Origin: Berberis thunbergii | Lineage: Eukaryota; Streptophyta; Magnoliopsida; Ranunculales; Berberidaceae | DNA: 64,000 nt | Assembly (NCBI GenBank): GCA_003290165.1 | Contig: QNQO01000198.1 | Coordinates: 372,001-436,000 of the forward strand | Reading direction: 5' to 3' | Part shown: positions 46,008-56,639 of the stretch, in pieces | How the letters are laid out: each line of letters starts with the position of its first letter | Numbering within the stretch: position 1 is the first letter of the stretch | The notes under the pieces: generated by a model | What the model was told of the DNA's origin: nothing | Seen by the model: the letters and a program-made list of their open reading frames with translations, nothing else | Databases searched by the model: none | Made by a program: the position numbers and the translations under genes

Positions 46008-46216
46008 AGCTTGTGTTTTGGCTGCTTTATCAAAAGTGTCTTTGTTTTTATATATTAGTTACACATATGTCATATGTTGTCTTTTTTTTTTTTTTTTCAT
46101 TATATGAATAAGGTTATTAATGCATTACATATACTGAAATGATCAACTTTTTTTTTCTTAAACATGTGAGCAACAATGGTTGCTAAAGCCAAGAAGAACG
46201 ACATATCTCACAAAAT
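46008..46216 (+). repeat. Copy of CACTA element 1 segment (6566-6755)
   Basis: Near-identical to 6566-6755, with a small insertion near 46080-46120. It contains the start codon (46176) and first 13 codons of the TNPA-like gene, then switches at about 46214 to PDR transporter sequence. Confidence 0.85.
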
Positions 46217-46355
46217 AAAAGTTGGAGGATATCCCAAGGTCCAAGAGACATTTGCAAGGATATCAAGTTACTGCGAGCAGACAAACATACATTCTCCACA
46301 AATTAGTGTAGAAGAATCACTAGTGTTCTCAGCTTGGCTGCGGTTGCCACGTTAG
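46176..46355 (+). CDS. In-frame fusion ORF: CACTA gene start joined to PDR ABC exon (59 codons)
   Basis: The ATG equivalent to that of the TNPA-like gene of CACTA element 1 (6713) begins [13 protein letters not shown]; at the breakpoint the frame passes without interruption into PDR-type ABC transporter sequence ([19 protein letters not shown], then [20 protein letters not shown]) and ends at TAG (46353-46355). The PDR exon itself continues to a canonical GT donor at 46377, but the TAG lies before it. The short length means ordinary ORF cut-offs miss it. Whether it is expressed is unknown; the fusion may be chance, since one in three junctions would be in frame. Confidence 0.5.
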   Translation: MVAKAKKNDISHKIKVGGYPKVQETFARISSYCEQTNIHSPQISVEESLVFSAWLRLPR

Positions 46356-46776
46356 ATTGATCGGAAAACAAAATCAGTAAGATGTCCTCTTGAATACATT
46401 ACTTTAATAACATTCCACTATGAAGAAAAGGAATAAAATTGATGCACAATCTTCCGTAATAGCTTAAAAAGGAGAACTATAATTAGGAATAACTATTTCT
46501 AAAAGTGTTAATAAAATTTCTAACAACAATAGTAATTTCATGCTGAAATTTGTTTGTGGTTTGTCTATTGAGCAGCATTAATACAATTCCAAATGTAAGT
46601 GGTCAGTCTACTGAGCAGCGTAAGAGGCTAACCATCGCAGCAGAGCTTGTCTCCAATCCGTCGATAATATTCATGGATGAATAAACCTGCTTGAGCGGCA
46701 GCTATTGTTATGTTGCAGTAAAGAATGTTGTTGGCACAGGAAGGACAACAATTTGCACTATCCATCAACCAAGTAT
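46217..46776 (+). pseudogene. PDR-type (full-size ABCG) transporter fragment, NBD2 exons, part 1
   Basis: Captured or relict part of a pleiotropic drug resistance ABC transporter, an ATP-driven plasma-membrane exporter. Exon 1 (to 46376, GT at 46377): [19 protein letters not shown]...[15 protein letters not shown], part of the second nucleotide-binding domain. Exon 2 (about 46574-46776): [19 protein letters not shown], the ABC signature region, then SIIFMDE (Walker B). A stop and small deletion directly follow the Walker B Glu; then GRTTICTIHQPS. The exon is interrupted at 46776 by element C and resumes at 59301. The Walker A exon, all other exons and membrane domains are absent. Confidence 0.85.
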
Positions 46777-46796
46777 CACTACACCAAAAACCCCCA

Positions 46797-47530
46797 TTAG
46801 CAACGGTTCTATACCGTGGGCGTAACCAATTGTCACGGCTAAGAGCCGTGGGCTACAGAGGCGTCGCGAAATTTGTTGTAACGGCTATAAACCGTTGCTA
46901 AACATGGTAGCAATGGTTTTATGCTTGAGTAGGGGTGGTGATTTTCAGCATTTAGCCACGGTTTTAAACCGTTGCAAGAACAATAGCAACGATTTTTAGC
47001 CGTGGCAACAATAGCCACGGTTCTAAGCCGTGTTAAAGTGTGGATATTAACAACGGTTTTAAATCGTGGTTAACAAGGTAGCAACGGTTTTAAACCGTGG
47101 TTAACAAGGTAGCAACGGTTTTAAGCCGTGGCTAACTCTGGCCACGGTTTGAAGCCGTGGCTAAACAGTGAGAAATAAACTGTAGCTAACAAGGTTGCAA
47201 CGGTTTTCAGCCGTGGCTAAACAGTGAGAAATAAACTGTAGCTAACAAGGTTGCAACGGTTTTCAACCGTGGCTAACCCTGGCCACGGTTTAAAGCCGTG
47301 GTTAAACAGTGAGAAATAAACTGTAGCTAACAAGGTAGCAACGGTTTTCAGCCGTGGCTAACCCTGGCCACGGTTTAAAGTCGTGGCTAAACAATGAGAA
47401 ATAAACTGTAGCTAACAAGGTAGCAACGGTTTTAAGCTGTGGCTAACCCTGGCCACGGTTTGAAACCGTGGCTAAACAGTGAGAAATAAACTATAGCTAA
47501 CAAGGTAGCAACGGTTTTTAGCCATTGGCA
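46797..47530. repeat. Left subterminal repeats of element C with 85-bp higher-order unit
   Basis: Dense copies of a short, mostly palindromic motif of the type CAACGGTTTTAAACCGTGGCTAA in both orientations. From about 47125 they are organised in a higher-order tandem unit containing AGTGAGAAATAAACTGTAGC: anchors at 47167, 47223, 47308, 47393 and 47478 give spacings of 56, 85, 85 and 85 bp. Subterminal repeats in this family of transposons are the binding sites of the TNPA-type protein; here the base motif is specific to element C. Confidence 0.9.
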
Positions 47531-47890
47531 GGTAAAAAAAATTAAAAAAAAAAGAAATCTGGTTTGTTGCAACGGTTTCAAAAAGAAATTATATTTTTTT
47601 TTGCTGCTGCAGCAAAATCACAGCCGTCGCACCAGCAAAATCAGTCCGTACTATGGTTTGTGTCATGCCTCCGGCACGAATAAGATTCCACAAACCATAT
47701 GCTAAATAAATACAAAATCAACCGTAAAAAGGAACTTGTCAAGTTTTGACGCCAAACAAAAACATGTAAACAAATAGCACTAATGTACAATAATAGGATT
47801 AACCTGAACAAATGGAACCTTGTTATATCATGTTTCCCTCGCATCTAAAACAAAAGAATTTCTCTATGTTTTCTCCAACAATACAAATCC
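47531..47890. other. Unassigned segment between subterminal repeats and captured exons
   Basis: AT-rich with A-runs; nothing recognisable on either strand. Confidence 0.4.
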
Positions 47891-47959
47891 ACCTACTTAT
47901 ATAATGTAAGAAAATACATTGATGCCCTTAGGAACATGCCCCATTTCTTTCGGTAGTTG

Positions 47960-48128
47960 CTTGTTCAATAAACTGAAAATGATGAGAATGCAGCACCTGG
48001 TAGTTGCTTGTATATGGCACCGGTGATGGTTGATACAACGACACACTTTGCACCCCAGAAACAAGCAATGTATGCGCATTCTCCTGTCCAACATACTGCT
48101 GCCCGTACTGGCTCAGACCTTCAGAGCC
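47960..48128 (-). pseudogene. Unidentified captured exon, Gln/Tyr/Ser-rich
   Basis: Minus-strand open stretch after a good acceptor (CTGCAG, exon from 48128): GSEGLSQYGQQYVGQENAHT, then SVSLYQPSPVPYTSN. It has strong coding character but does not continue the LOL frame: joined to the preceding LOL exon in phase it would read a stop within a few codons. It probably comes from another host gene. I do not recognise the family. Confidence 0.45.
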
Positions 48129-48456
48129 CTGCAGTATAAAAATTAGTCAGTACTCAATGACAGACAAACATGACCTATAAAGATTGCTAATAAACCAAAG
48201 CTGATGATGAAAATGATGAAAACACTGTGTGGCAACTTTTACGAAACAACTTTTATCTCCATGAATACATACACAAAGAACAACATCAAATGTCTAAGTT
48301 TCACACAAGTAGAAGAAACAAGAGATAACAACAAAAATGATCACATTAAATTTGACTCTTCCACAAAGATACTTGTCATTCACAAAAGTCTTTCAATTCA
48401 TTAATTAAAATGGAGAAAGGCATATAAGTAAAGTTTATTTATGATGATAGGTCTAC

Positions 48457-49180
48457 CTTCCATGGCCAAATTAACTGTGTGGCAACAAGAACATTGTACG
48501 CTTGTTGCTCCACGAATGTACATCAATAAAGTGTGGCATCCTCCACAAACCAGCTGAGCCATTTCAGTTCCTACTTGGTATCCAACAAACATAAAATCAA
48601 ATAGAAAATCAAGTGTAGAAACATATACGTTAACTCAATCGATCCATAAGGTACGTAGCATATGCAAGATATGTAGAAAAGAAAGTACCAGGAGGTGGAA
48701 CAGGTGTTACTGCATTGCAAACAGCACAACAGACTGAGGTGGCTCCAACAGGATAGAGAAGAAGGTTTCAGCAGCCAGAACAAATAAGTTGGCTCTGTGC
48801 ACCTGAGAAACGAGATACCAGTGACAGAAAAAATTGAACTAAGAATCTACCTGTCCGGCATTTAGAGTTCCAGGGAATTTAATTAACCAATGACATTAAA
48901 TTTGTTCAACATTTCTCAATGTTGTTAAACCAAAGAATCTCAATTATATCACATTGTATGAATCAAGATTTTGATTCAAACACAATCATTCCTCAATAAT
49001 AACCTATGCATGTGGCATAGAAAACATTTGATTCAACGAAATATAGGCATTGCTTTGGAGCTAGAAAACTTGAAAATTTTTAAAAAATAAAAATAGAGAG
49101 ACAATACCATTTGGTTGCGGTGGCAGGGGCAGGGTATATGGAGCTGGAGGAGTTGGATATGGAGCAAGAGGAACTGGCAT
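48457..49180 (-). pseudogene. LSD1/LOL-type zinc-finger gene fragment (three exons)
   Basis: Fragment of a plant LSD1-family gene (LSD ONE LIKE type), zinc-finger regulators of programmed cell death. Exon 1, 49180-49108: MPVPLAPYPTPPAPYTLPLP, the usual LOL start. Exon 2, 48802-48689: first zf-LSD1 finger, QLICSGC then a TGA in place of a codon, then [18 protein letters not shown]. Exon 3, 48570-48457: second finger, [20 protein letters not shown] then [10 protein letters not shown]. All splice sites are GT/AG and the phases join correctly. The third finger expected in this family is missing. The only lesion seen is the in-frame TGA in exon 2. Captured inside CACTA element C, minus strand. Confidence 0.85.
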
Positions 49181-50900
49181 TGCTTATCTACAAAGGTGTT
49201 TTTTGTTCCCCCCCCCCCCAAGCTCTTCAAAGGCTTGCAGCCTCAAGCAGAGGAAAAGAAAACCCTCTTTCCCATCTTCACTACTTCTACAAAAGCAAAA
49301 GTACAGATGAGATAAGCCAGAAAACAAAAAGGATCTTAGAAATCATTACAAATAAACAAATTGACCAATACCCATTAACAGAAGCGCGTAAAATATTTGA
49401 ACAGATATGAATCATTAACAGTTATTGTAACTTCAGAAGGCAACAATATTTTAGTGAAGCTTTACCAATTACCAAAGGCAACCAAGTTTAGTAAGAAATA
49501 TTATAAACAACTTATCAAAGCATTTCAAACACCTTTTATAATTAATCAGGCTCACTGTATTATCTTTATAAATTCTCATTCATATACATTAACTATATGA
49601 TAATGCCTTAATAATCAATCTTTTTTAAGTAGAATAACAAATTTCACAAATATATTTGTAACCACGCACAAAATTACATGGTTAGCATGAAACATTGCAA
49701 ATGGTGATATTTTCTAATATGCACTCAAACCTGCTCAACGCGCAGCCTCGCTCTTGCAGCGCCAACGGCACCGTGCAAACAACGACATGCACTAGCAGCT
49801 CCCTGCTCGACGCGTCTCCTCGCTCCTGCAGTGCCAAGGGCACCGTGTAAAATAGGGGAGAACCCATGCTGAAAGCTCCTATCGGCTTCTATGTGCTCAG
49901 TGCACATGCAGTCCAGCCAGCCTCGCAAATGGAAACTGACAGAAACCAGGCTGAGTGCACCTCGTTCCTGCGCGCATTGTGATCCTCGTAGCTGAACCGC
50001 CTACACCGCCCCTGCAGACCAAATAGAACACAAACAAACAACATCAAAGTTAGTAAAGTGCTATACGATGTATTTTGCAAAATCTCTACTAGCAGTCCAA
50101 GTAAAAACCTTTAAAACTGAAAATAATGTGATGTGAAAATGACAAAATAATGAGAGCAAAGTGTGGATTTGTTTAGGCAACAGGTTCTTACAATATCATG
50201 ATTAATCAATTCACAAAGTTATATGTGCTGGGATTTTATATCACTAATATTTTTGAATATTTAATGTAAAAAAAAAAAAAAAACTCCATCGTCAATGAAA
50301 CTTCAAAAGAAAGATTAAACAAAACAAGGTGCAATCTAAACTTTCACAAATTAAACTACTAAACATGGATGAAGCCTAACATATAACATCGCGACACACA
50401 ACATTGCTTCAATTACCTCAACTTAGAATCCAAAACTGGTCCTACTACTCTCTTCCAACAAAAGAAATTGCCATAGTCATTTTCTCTGTCACAAAGTTGT
50501 GTTGTAAATCTTATCAATGTGGTTGACATTGGCACTGTTAAAAGCTCACTAGCAGTTTTCTTCCAACAGACATTATTTTCATTATCCCTCATATTTTCAT
50601 TATCAATGCTATATAATTGGACTGCTATTTTATTTTAACTAATTTTGGAATGCATCACAGTTGTGTGTTGTGGAAATCTATGGAAAAAGTAATATGTTAT
50701 TTCTTCTAAGCTGGACTTCAAAGAGAAACTCAAAAGTGAGAGATGAGAGAAACTCAAAAGTGTCCTGGGAATGGTTCAGGATTTTGAGCTTTATCAAAGA
50801 GTAGTAAGGATTTTGAAGATAACGTTATTGCAATGAAACTCAGAAAATCACAGAAAATATTGTCGGACACAAAATTGATAATGAAGAGAGAATGTGGACT
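49181..50900. other. Unassigned interior of element C
   Basis: A poly-C run near 49210-49221 and an A run at 50270-50283. GC-rich repeats CCTCGCTC(C/T)TGCAG(C/T)GCCAA at 49748 and 49812 form a short duplicated block of about 64 bp. No gene recognised. Confidence 0.4.
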
Positions 50901-52400
50901 TTCCTGCAAAAATCATGTCATCACTCCACTCACTCAGTTATGCACATTCCCGTTCCAATATGAAGAGAGAATGTGGTGTTCAAAGACTAAAAACTAAGAC
51001 GTAAAATACTGCAAAAAAAAAGTAAACAATAGCAGATTTTGGGACTTACTGCAAGGGACGATCTGCTGATGATGCAAGGTACGCACTGCTGCTGCTGCTG
51101 CGAGGGATGAACTGCTGCTCTACGAGGGACCCACTGATGCGAGCTTGCTGCTTGTCGCAAACCAGAGTGCGCTCTGTTTCACTGCAGAGTACCCACTGTC
51201 CTGTAGAGTACCCACTGTCCTGGCAGTTATGATAACTTTTCTGGCACAGGTCTTGTTAGAACTCGTAGCCCAATCTTGACCTATGCAATTAAAAGTCACA
51301 CAAAGTAATTATGATAGGAGAAAGGCGAAACAAAACATTAGTCATTAAGAATGTCATCCCAGCTGAACACGAATCTATAAAAAGCCACATGCTGGACTGA
51401 TTTTTAGGCTAATCCTTATTGCCAAATATCCTCTTTAATTGAAATGAGGCATTCCTGCATCCATACAATTGCTTAAGAAGCCAACAAAGAGAAATTACTA
51501 ACTAAAGTTGTCCAGACATAACCCCTGAGCATCTATTGGAATTGCCTATTACATTTCAAACATTACTATGTTCAAAACAACCCTTGTGGTACCATGGGAG
51601 ATCACTACGAGAAAAATGTAACTGCTGTGTTCCAGTGGAAAATAATTTAATGACAAACATTCCTACGAATGGATTTTGGTGGTCTACAAATGAACTTCTG
51701 TCTATGTTTCTGTTTCTCAAGTTCTGAAACTTCTAATTGACAGTTTGGTTTTGGGATCTAACACAGGGTTTCCTTAAAAGAGACTCTTACTTTGGTACAA
51801 GAATCTTCTCGAGTGTAAATATTATCGCAATGAATGTAGATTTCTTATTTAGTATCTATAAATTGCACCCCAGTCCTGTTCTTATATAGCTGACACACTT
51901 ATAATCTGAAAAAAATTAATCATATTTGTAAGTTTTTCAATTGAATCCTTCACAGGTTCTGGTTAGAATGACAAAACCAGACATGACTGCAAAACACCAT
52001 TTCAAGTTTTTGATGAGGAAAAGTATAACATTTCCATTAGAAACTCATTGTCCATAACAGACACAAACCATACCATCAGCCTTGTAGTGCTGAAGTACCA
52101 TACCATGGCCAAGGCCGAGGCAACCAATGGGCTGAAGACACCCTATGTGCTTTATTGAAATGTCAACTTAAAATAAAGTGAAAACACATGAAGAGAAAAC
52201 ACCCCCTCTTGAGATGACCGTCAATCAGACATACCTTTTTGTTAAGTAGAAAAGTTCCTTTTACTGCCAGACCATTGTAAAACAAACGACTTTGGATAAG
52301 CAAAGGCTATAAGACACGGAGAAAAAAACCATCATCATGTTGTGATATGTGTAAAGGTTACAAAAAAGTAAAATAAAAAACGTAAGGCATCAGCTAATAG
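50901..52400. other. Unassigned interior of element C, GCTGCT-rich patch
   Basis: A CTGCTG-rich patch lies at 51055-51170 with repeated GAGGGA(T/C)..ACTG blocks, and an imperfect duplication GTAGAGTACCCACTGTCCTG occurs near 51185-51220. The rest is AT-rich without recognisable coding sequence. Confidence 0.4.
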
Positions 52401-52410
52401 GTGTCCCTAC

Positions 52411-52895
52411 CGATTCAAGCATGCGAGAGTCTGCATTTGTCAACCCAGATGATCTTCCCACATTTTCAATACGATCAAGCTTCCTCTAAAGACACCATTA
52501 AATCACAAGCATTGAATATCACACAAGTTTGGAAGGCACCAAACCATAACACATTATCAATTATCAAATATGAAAAACATCACAATGCAATTGTAGTGTG
52601 ACATGTACAAGTGGCATGAACCAAAAAGGAAATGTTTTAAGGCTGGGCATGAAGAGCTGTGTTGATCCATGGAAAGAGTTCTCTTTACTACTAACTTTCT
52701 GTCTAATTCATATATCCAATACGAGCCGTGAGCTTACAATATCACTATATATATATAACAAATAAAATAGGAAACATACAAAAATAGAAACTTTGGAACT
52801 AAAGATAAGAATGGATACCTCTTCCTTTTGGCCAGACAATGCCTTCGCCAAGGCGTTAACTTCAACAACCTTCTGTGCAGCAAATGCAAGCCATG
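52411..52895 (-). pseudogene. Unidentified two-exon captured gene fragment
   Basis: Two minus-strand blocks that splice in phase: exon 1 (about 52895-52819) reads [20 protein letters not shown] then QKEE up to GT at 52818; exon 2 (52485-52411, 25 codons) starts RKLDRIENVGRSSGLTNADS and ends at a GT donor. The heptad-like, charged sequence suggests a coiled coil. The phase agreement and conserved splice signals argue that this is a genuine host gene fragment. I cannot name the gene. It abuts the SEUSS fragment, in a different frame. Confidence 0.55.
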
Positions 52896-52899
52896 ATTT

Positions 52900-53209
52900 G
52901 ATAGGATTGCTTTACTGCAGATGCCGGTTGAATTCCCTGTTGCTGCACTTGCTGTCTCAGCTGTTGTTGTTGTTGCTGCTGCTGCTGCAATTGATGTTGC
53001 AACTGGGCCCGTTGCATTGGTGGCAAAGATTGCATGAAATGTTGCGGTTGTTGATGTCGTTGTAGGAGTCTCTGCTGTTGAATTAAGGCTTGCATTTGCG
53101 GATTGTGTCCCTGTAATTGACCACAGTCTGATCTATGGAGCAACTGTTGGATAACCTGATGCTGCAAAACATCTTCTTGCCTGATGTCTAGTCTAGGTTT
53201 CTTCTGCAT
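52900..53209 (-). pseudogene. SEU: SEUSS-type transcriptional adaptor fragment
   Basis: Fragment of a SEUSS-like gene, a plant LIM-domain-binding-type transcriptional co-regulator that pairs with LEUNIG. Minus strand: KKPRLDIRQEDVLQHQVIQQ, then a Gln-rich part with NPQMQALIQQQRLLQRHQQ, LPPMQRAQLQHQLQQQQQ and [12 protein letters not shown], the region immediately before the conserved LIM-binding domain. The sequence stops matching just after ASAVKQSY (near 52905) and the Ldb-type domain is absent. The CTG/TTG-rich polyglutamine tract is at 52950-53000. Carried inside CACTA element C. One exon only is visible. Confidence 0.8.
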
Positions 53210-54165
53210 CTATGTGTGTCATTTGCAGATTACACATGGGTTAGATGGCCACCACATGTAATTGAAGAGAACAAAAGAACAAAAAAAAACATTTCAAATA
53301 TCACTTTGCAAGTCAATATAGATACATAAAGAATTCACAATATAAACGGATGCTGATAAACAAAATAAACATGAATATATGAGACTTACGCGGTGCTTAA
53401 TACGTCTGGGTGTAGGTTATACTCCCTTGGCACTGTTGTTCTTTGAAGTTCCAGGGAGAACTTTCATACTGCTGCTTCAGTCGGCATTGCTACGTGTGTC
53501 ATCGTGACTAAGACTCCTCCTCCATTGTGTCCTTCTTGGATGCACATTATATGTAGCATGAGAGGGAGAGATAATGAAATTGAATCTCTGAAACTGAAAC
53601 ACCCACAAACTACATGAGAATATCAAATGATGGCATAGCATGGCATGGCATGGCCTGGCAGAGAGAATGTCTCTCCCCCTTCCCTGCATTCTGTAGATAG
53701 GTTCATGATTGTGTACTTAAAAGATGACCAAGTGTGAGTCCTTTTGTTTGAGTTGGGGTACAACAGCCATTGACAGCCATGCAGACAATTTAGATGAAGT
53801 CATTAAGGTACATTAATGAACATTTTGGATAGAATTGCACTAGACATTTTACGATTATGTACTATACATGTTTTTGATCAGTGGAAACATGAATTCACAT
53901 TCATTGAGATAATTGAAGAGAACAAAAGAACAAAATAGATATAATACTTGAACTAGGTTAGATGGCCACCACATGTAAGGAGAATACCTCAACCACAGCT
54001 CAAAACCAGTGTGCTAACTGCGCACGCTGAAACCCGCTGCGACCAGAAATAGCACGTACAACAATAAACATTAAAAGAAAGACATCATAATAAAAAGTAA
54101 ACATAAATAAACATTAAAAAGTAAATATAGTCAGAAAATTCACCATTAGACTCTTGGTTTTTGTA
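53210..54165. other. Unassigned interior of element C
   Basis: A GGCATGGCATGGC-type short repeat at 53632-53660; the phrase GAGAACAAAAGAACAAAA with flanking TAGATGGCCACCACATGTAA occurs at both 53240-53290 and 53910-53980, an imperfect local duplication. No gene recognised. Confidence 0.4.
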
Positions 54166-54167
54166 AC

Positions 54168-55782
54168 TATCAATCATCAAGTTCCACATGAGTTCTACAC
54201 CATATGAAGAAATCACCAACATCCAAATCCCCCATCTTGTCTCCTTTTGGATCACTTTTGTAAAGTTTCACTCCAGTCTTGTATTTGAAGCATAAGGAAA
54301 GTCTGATCTCTGTTGCAGGGTTCAATGATCCATGACGAGCGCAAGAGAATTGATGGATAGCATCTACAACCTCTAATGCTATCGCAATGACATTCCTTTC
54401 CCAATCACAAACTTTGTATCTCCTTGACACTGAAGGAACAGGATTGCTTGGAGAAGGAAACCTCGCAACACCTTGAGAAGATGATGGTAATGGAGATGGT
54501 CGTAATGGAGATGGAGGTAATGGATTATCCGGTTGCCTTGTCGATTGTGCACCGGATGACGGTGTATCTTCAGTTCTTTGAACAACTCTTTGTATTCCCT
54601 CACTTGTTGATGGTCTTACATAAGTTCCACTTTCAAGTCTCTCTCGTATCCATCTAACATTTTCTTCCAATCTATCATATTTTTCACTACATTTTTTACT
54701 TCCAATGTTTTTTCCAAAAACAATGAACGAGCGGGAAGTGCAGCATCATACTTCCTTTTAGAGACAGTGGTTCCAACACAACGAGTACGTCCCCTCGCTT
54801 CTTGGCCAAACACTTGGCTTAGAGGATCATCATCAATAGTGAGGTCAATGTTACCCTGAGTTGAAGATTCTTGCAATGCAGCTTTTTTTGCTTTAACTTG
54901 TTCCTTCAAAAGAATGAAAAAATAAAATAAATCAGGACACAAATAATATTCAAACAACTACAAAGTAAATTAAGAATTGGATATAAAAGACATCATTGGG
55001 CACATACCATATATTGTTCAGAACCATGCGTAGGTTTTCCATCCTTTCCCGTGTGACAAGCAATCCATATGTCAGTGCGTGTGACTGGTTCCCCATCAGG
55101 GTTCTTCTCAACCTATATACTTGAAAGATTAGTCTCAGCCTATAAAATTAAATGGTATATAATATTGTACTAGTAGCTACAAACTCAATTACCATTTCAT
55201 ACTCTACTTCTGCAGCACTCTTTTGGCCACCCCCCCATACATACTTTGAAGCCTTTTTGTTTTTTGCATTTTGGTCTCTAATTGCCTTCGCTTCAGGGGT
55301 GCTCTCATAGCGAACAAACTCCTTCCAATCCTCCTCTCTTACACCATTTGGAACATGCTTCTCTTGTTCCTCAATGGAAGGATACTTATCCAAATAATTC
55401 TTCCTAAGATGTGCCTTGAACCTTTTATAATATTCAGGCATTTTCAAATGCACACTCTTTTTCACATAATTTGGGATGTCGTATTCACGCTGCAAATAAG
55501 CCATTGAGATATAAGTTGAAAATAAAATAAGACATTATGAAAATCAATGATGTAAAATCTCACCTTGAGGTCATTCCACACATCCTCTTTGTAGTTGTCA
55601 GTAACATGGTGCCAACCCTTGAATTTGATGGGCACAAGGGTTTCAACAAGCTTTCCAATATTTTTATTGAAATTTCTAGCACCAGGTCCAACTGCTAAAC
55701 CGTGGAGGTTGAACTGTATGGTCTGTTTAACTTCAATGGTGGAGAGATTGCCGTGAGTCCTATCCATCTCTATCAATGACAT
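54168..55782 (-). pseudogene. TNPA-like / Transposase_24 gene of element C
   Basis: Minus-strand gene of the plant Transposase_24 (Ptta/En-Spm) type, the accessory DNA-binding protein of CACTA elements. Exon 1 (to about 55563, GT at 55562): NLHGLAVGPGARNF and GWHHVTDNYKEDVWNDLK. Exon 2, 55489-55193: YDIPNYVKKSVHLKM, KHVPNGVREEDWKEFVRYES and KYVWGGGQKSAAEVEYEM. Exon 3, 55112-55008: VEKNPDGEPVTRTDIWIACH and KPTHGSEQYM. The last part (about 54910-54168) has ALQESSTQGNIDLTIDDDPL and ends VGDFFIWCRTHVELDD. Splice sites are good, but a frame change lies near 54690. The gene is the only transposon-encoded one I see in element C. Confidence 0.75.
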
Positions 55783-55799
55783 TATAGATATTAACCATT

Positions 55800-56560
55800 A
55801 TCAAACAAAAAGAAATAAGAATCAACTGTATACACCACATTTATAGATAATTTCCTTCCACAACATATCACCACAAATAGATTTTTATAAAGCATTTGAA
55901 AATCTAATCTGAATACATCGCTACAAAGCTTCCCTTTCCCAACTCAAAAGTCTAAATAAGAAACAAAGACAAATATTTGGTCTCAACCAAAGAGGATGAC
56001 TAAAATAGCATTAGAAATGCATCAAAAAATATTGTAGCATAGTCAATTAAAATTCCAGTAAGCTCTTCAGGTTGGGGTTGTCTTTCAAGATGCTTTGATA
56101 CACAGTGGGAATTTCTTTTTTATCGACAAAATAAAAATATATAAGGACAAACTAACAAAGTACAAAACTACAACTGATCTTAGATAATGGATTGGAGCAG
56201 AGAAGTTCCCTACTAAAGGTAAACAATGCATGGTAAGCAATGGCAATCTGTTGAGCATGGAGATCAATGTTTTCTTTTCTATAAATGATTTGATGAATAA
56301 GTAAGAGTTGATATGAGGATCAGAAGAGCTAGTACAATATAATCAACTTTGTCAGTTAAGTAGCTTTAGATCATACTTAATATCATTATTTTATAATATC
56401 ATCTCCTAACTCAGTTAACTAAGTTAAGCAACCTAGCTACCAATCTTGAAGAAGAAAATAATAACAATAATAATAATTGATGATCACACACATCTCCTGA
56501 TGAGTACAAACCTAGCTAATTACATTCTGTTATGAACTGACCTTTTTGTGATGAAGTTTC
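55800..56560. other. Unassigned interior of element C
   Basis: AT-rich, contains an ATA-type trinucleotide run near 56455-56480. No gene recognised. Confidence 0.4.
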
Positions 56561-56639
56561 TGCAGAATTGGAGAATCAAGCAGTGCACTCTCAGTACCAA
56601 GGTCAGAGTGGATGAATTTCTGGATGTTTTGTAACCTGG

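Noticed and set aside
46797..47530. Regular short repeats resembling a CRISPR array
   Set aside because: The repeats are palindromic, in both orientations, without uniform spacers, lie inside a CACTA transposon end, and the DNA is a plant's.
54379..54657. His-rich and Met/Val-rich frames overlapping the TNPA-like gene
   Set aside because: They are alternative frames of a Pro/Ser-rich repeat in the last exon of that gene.
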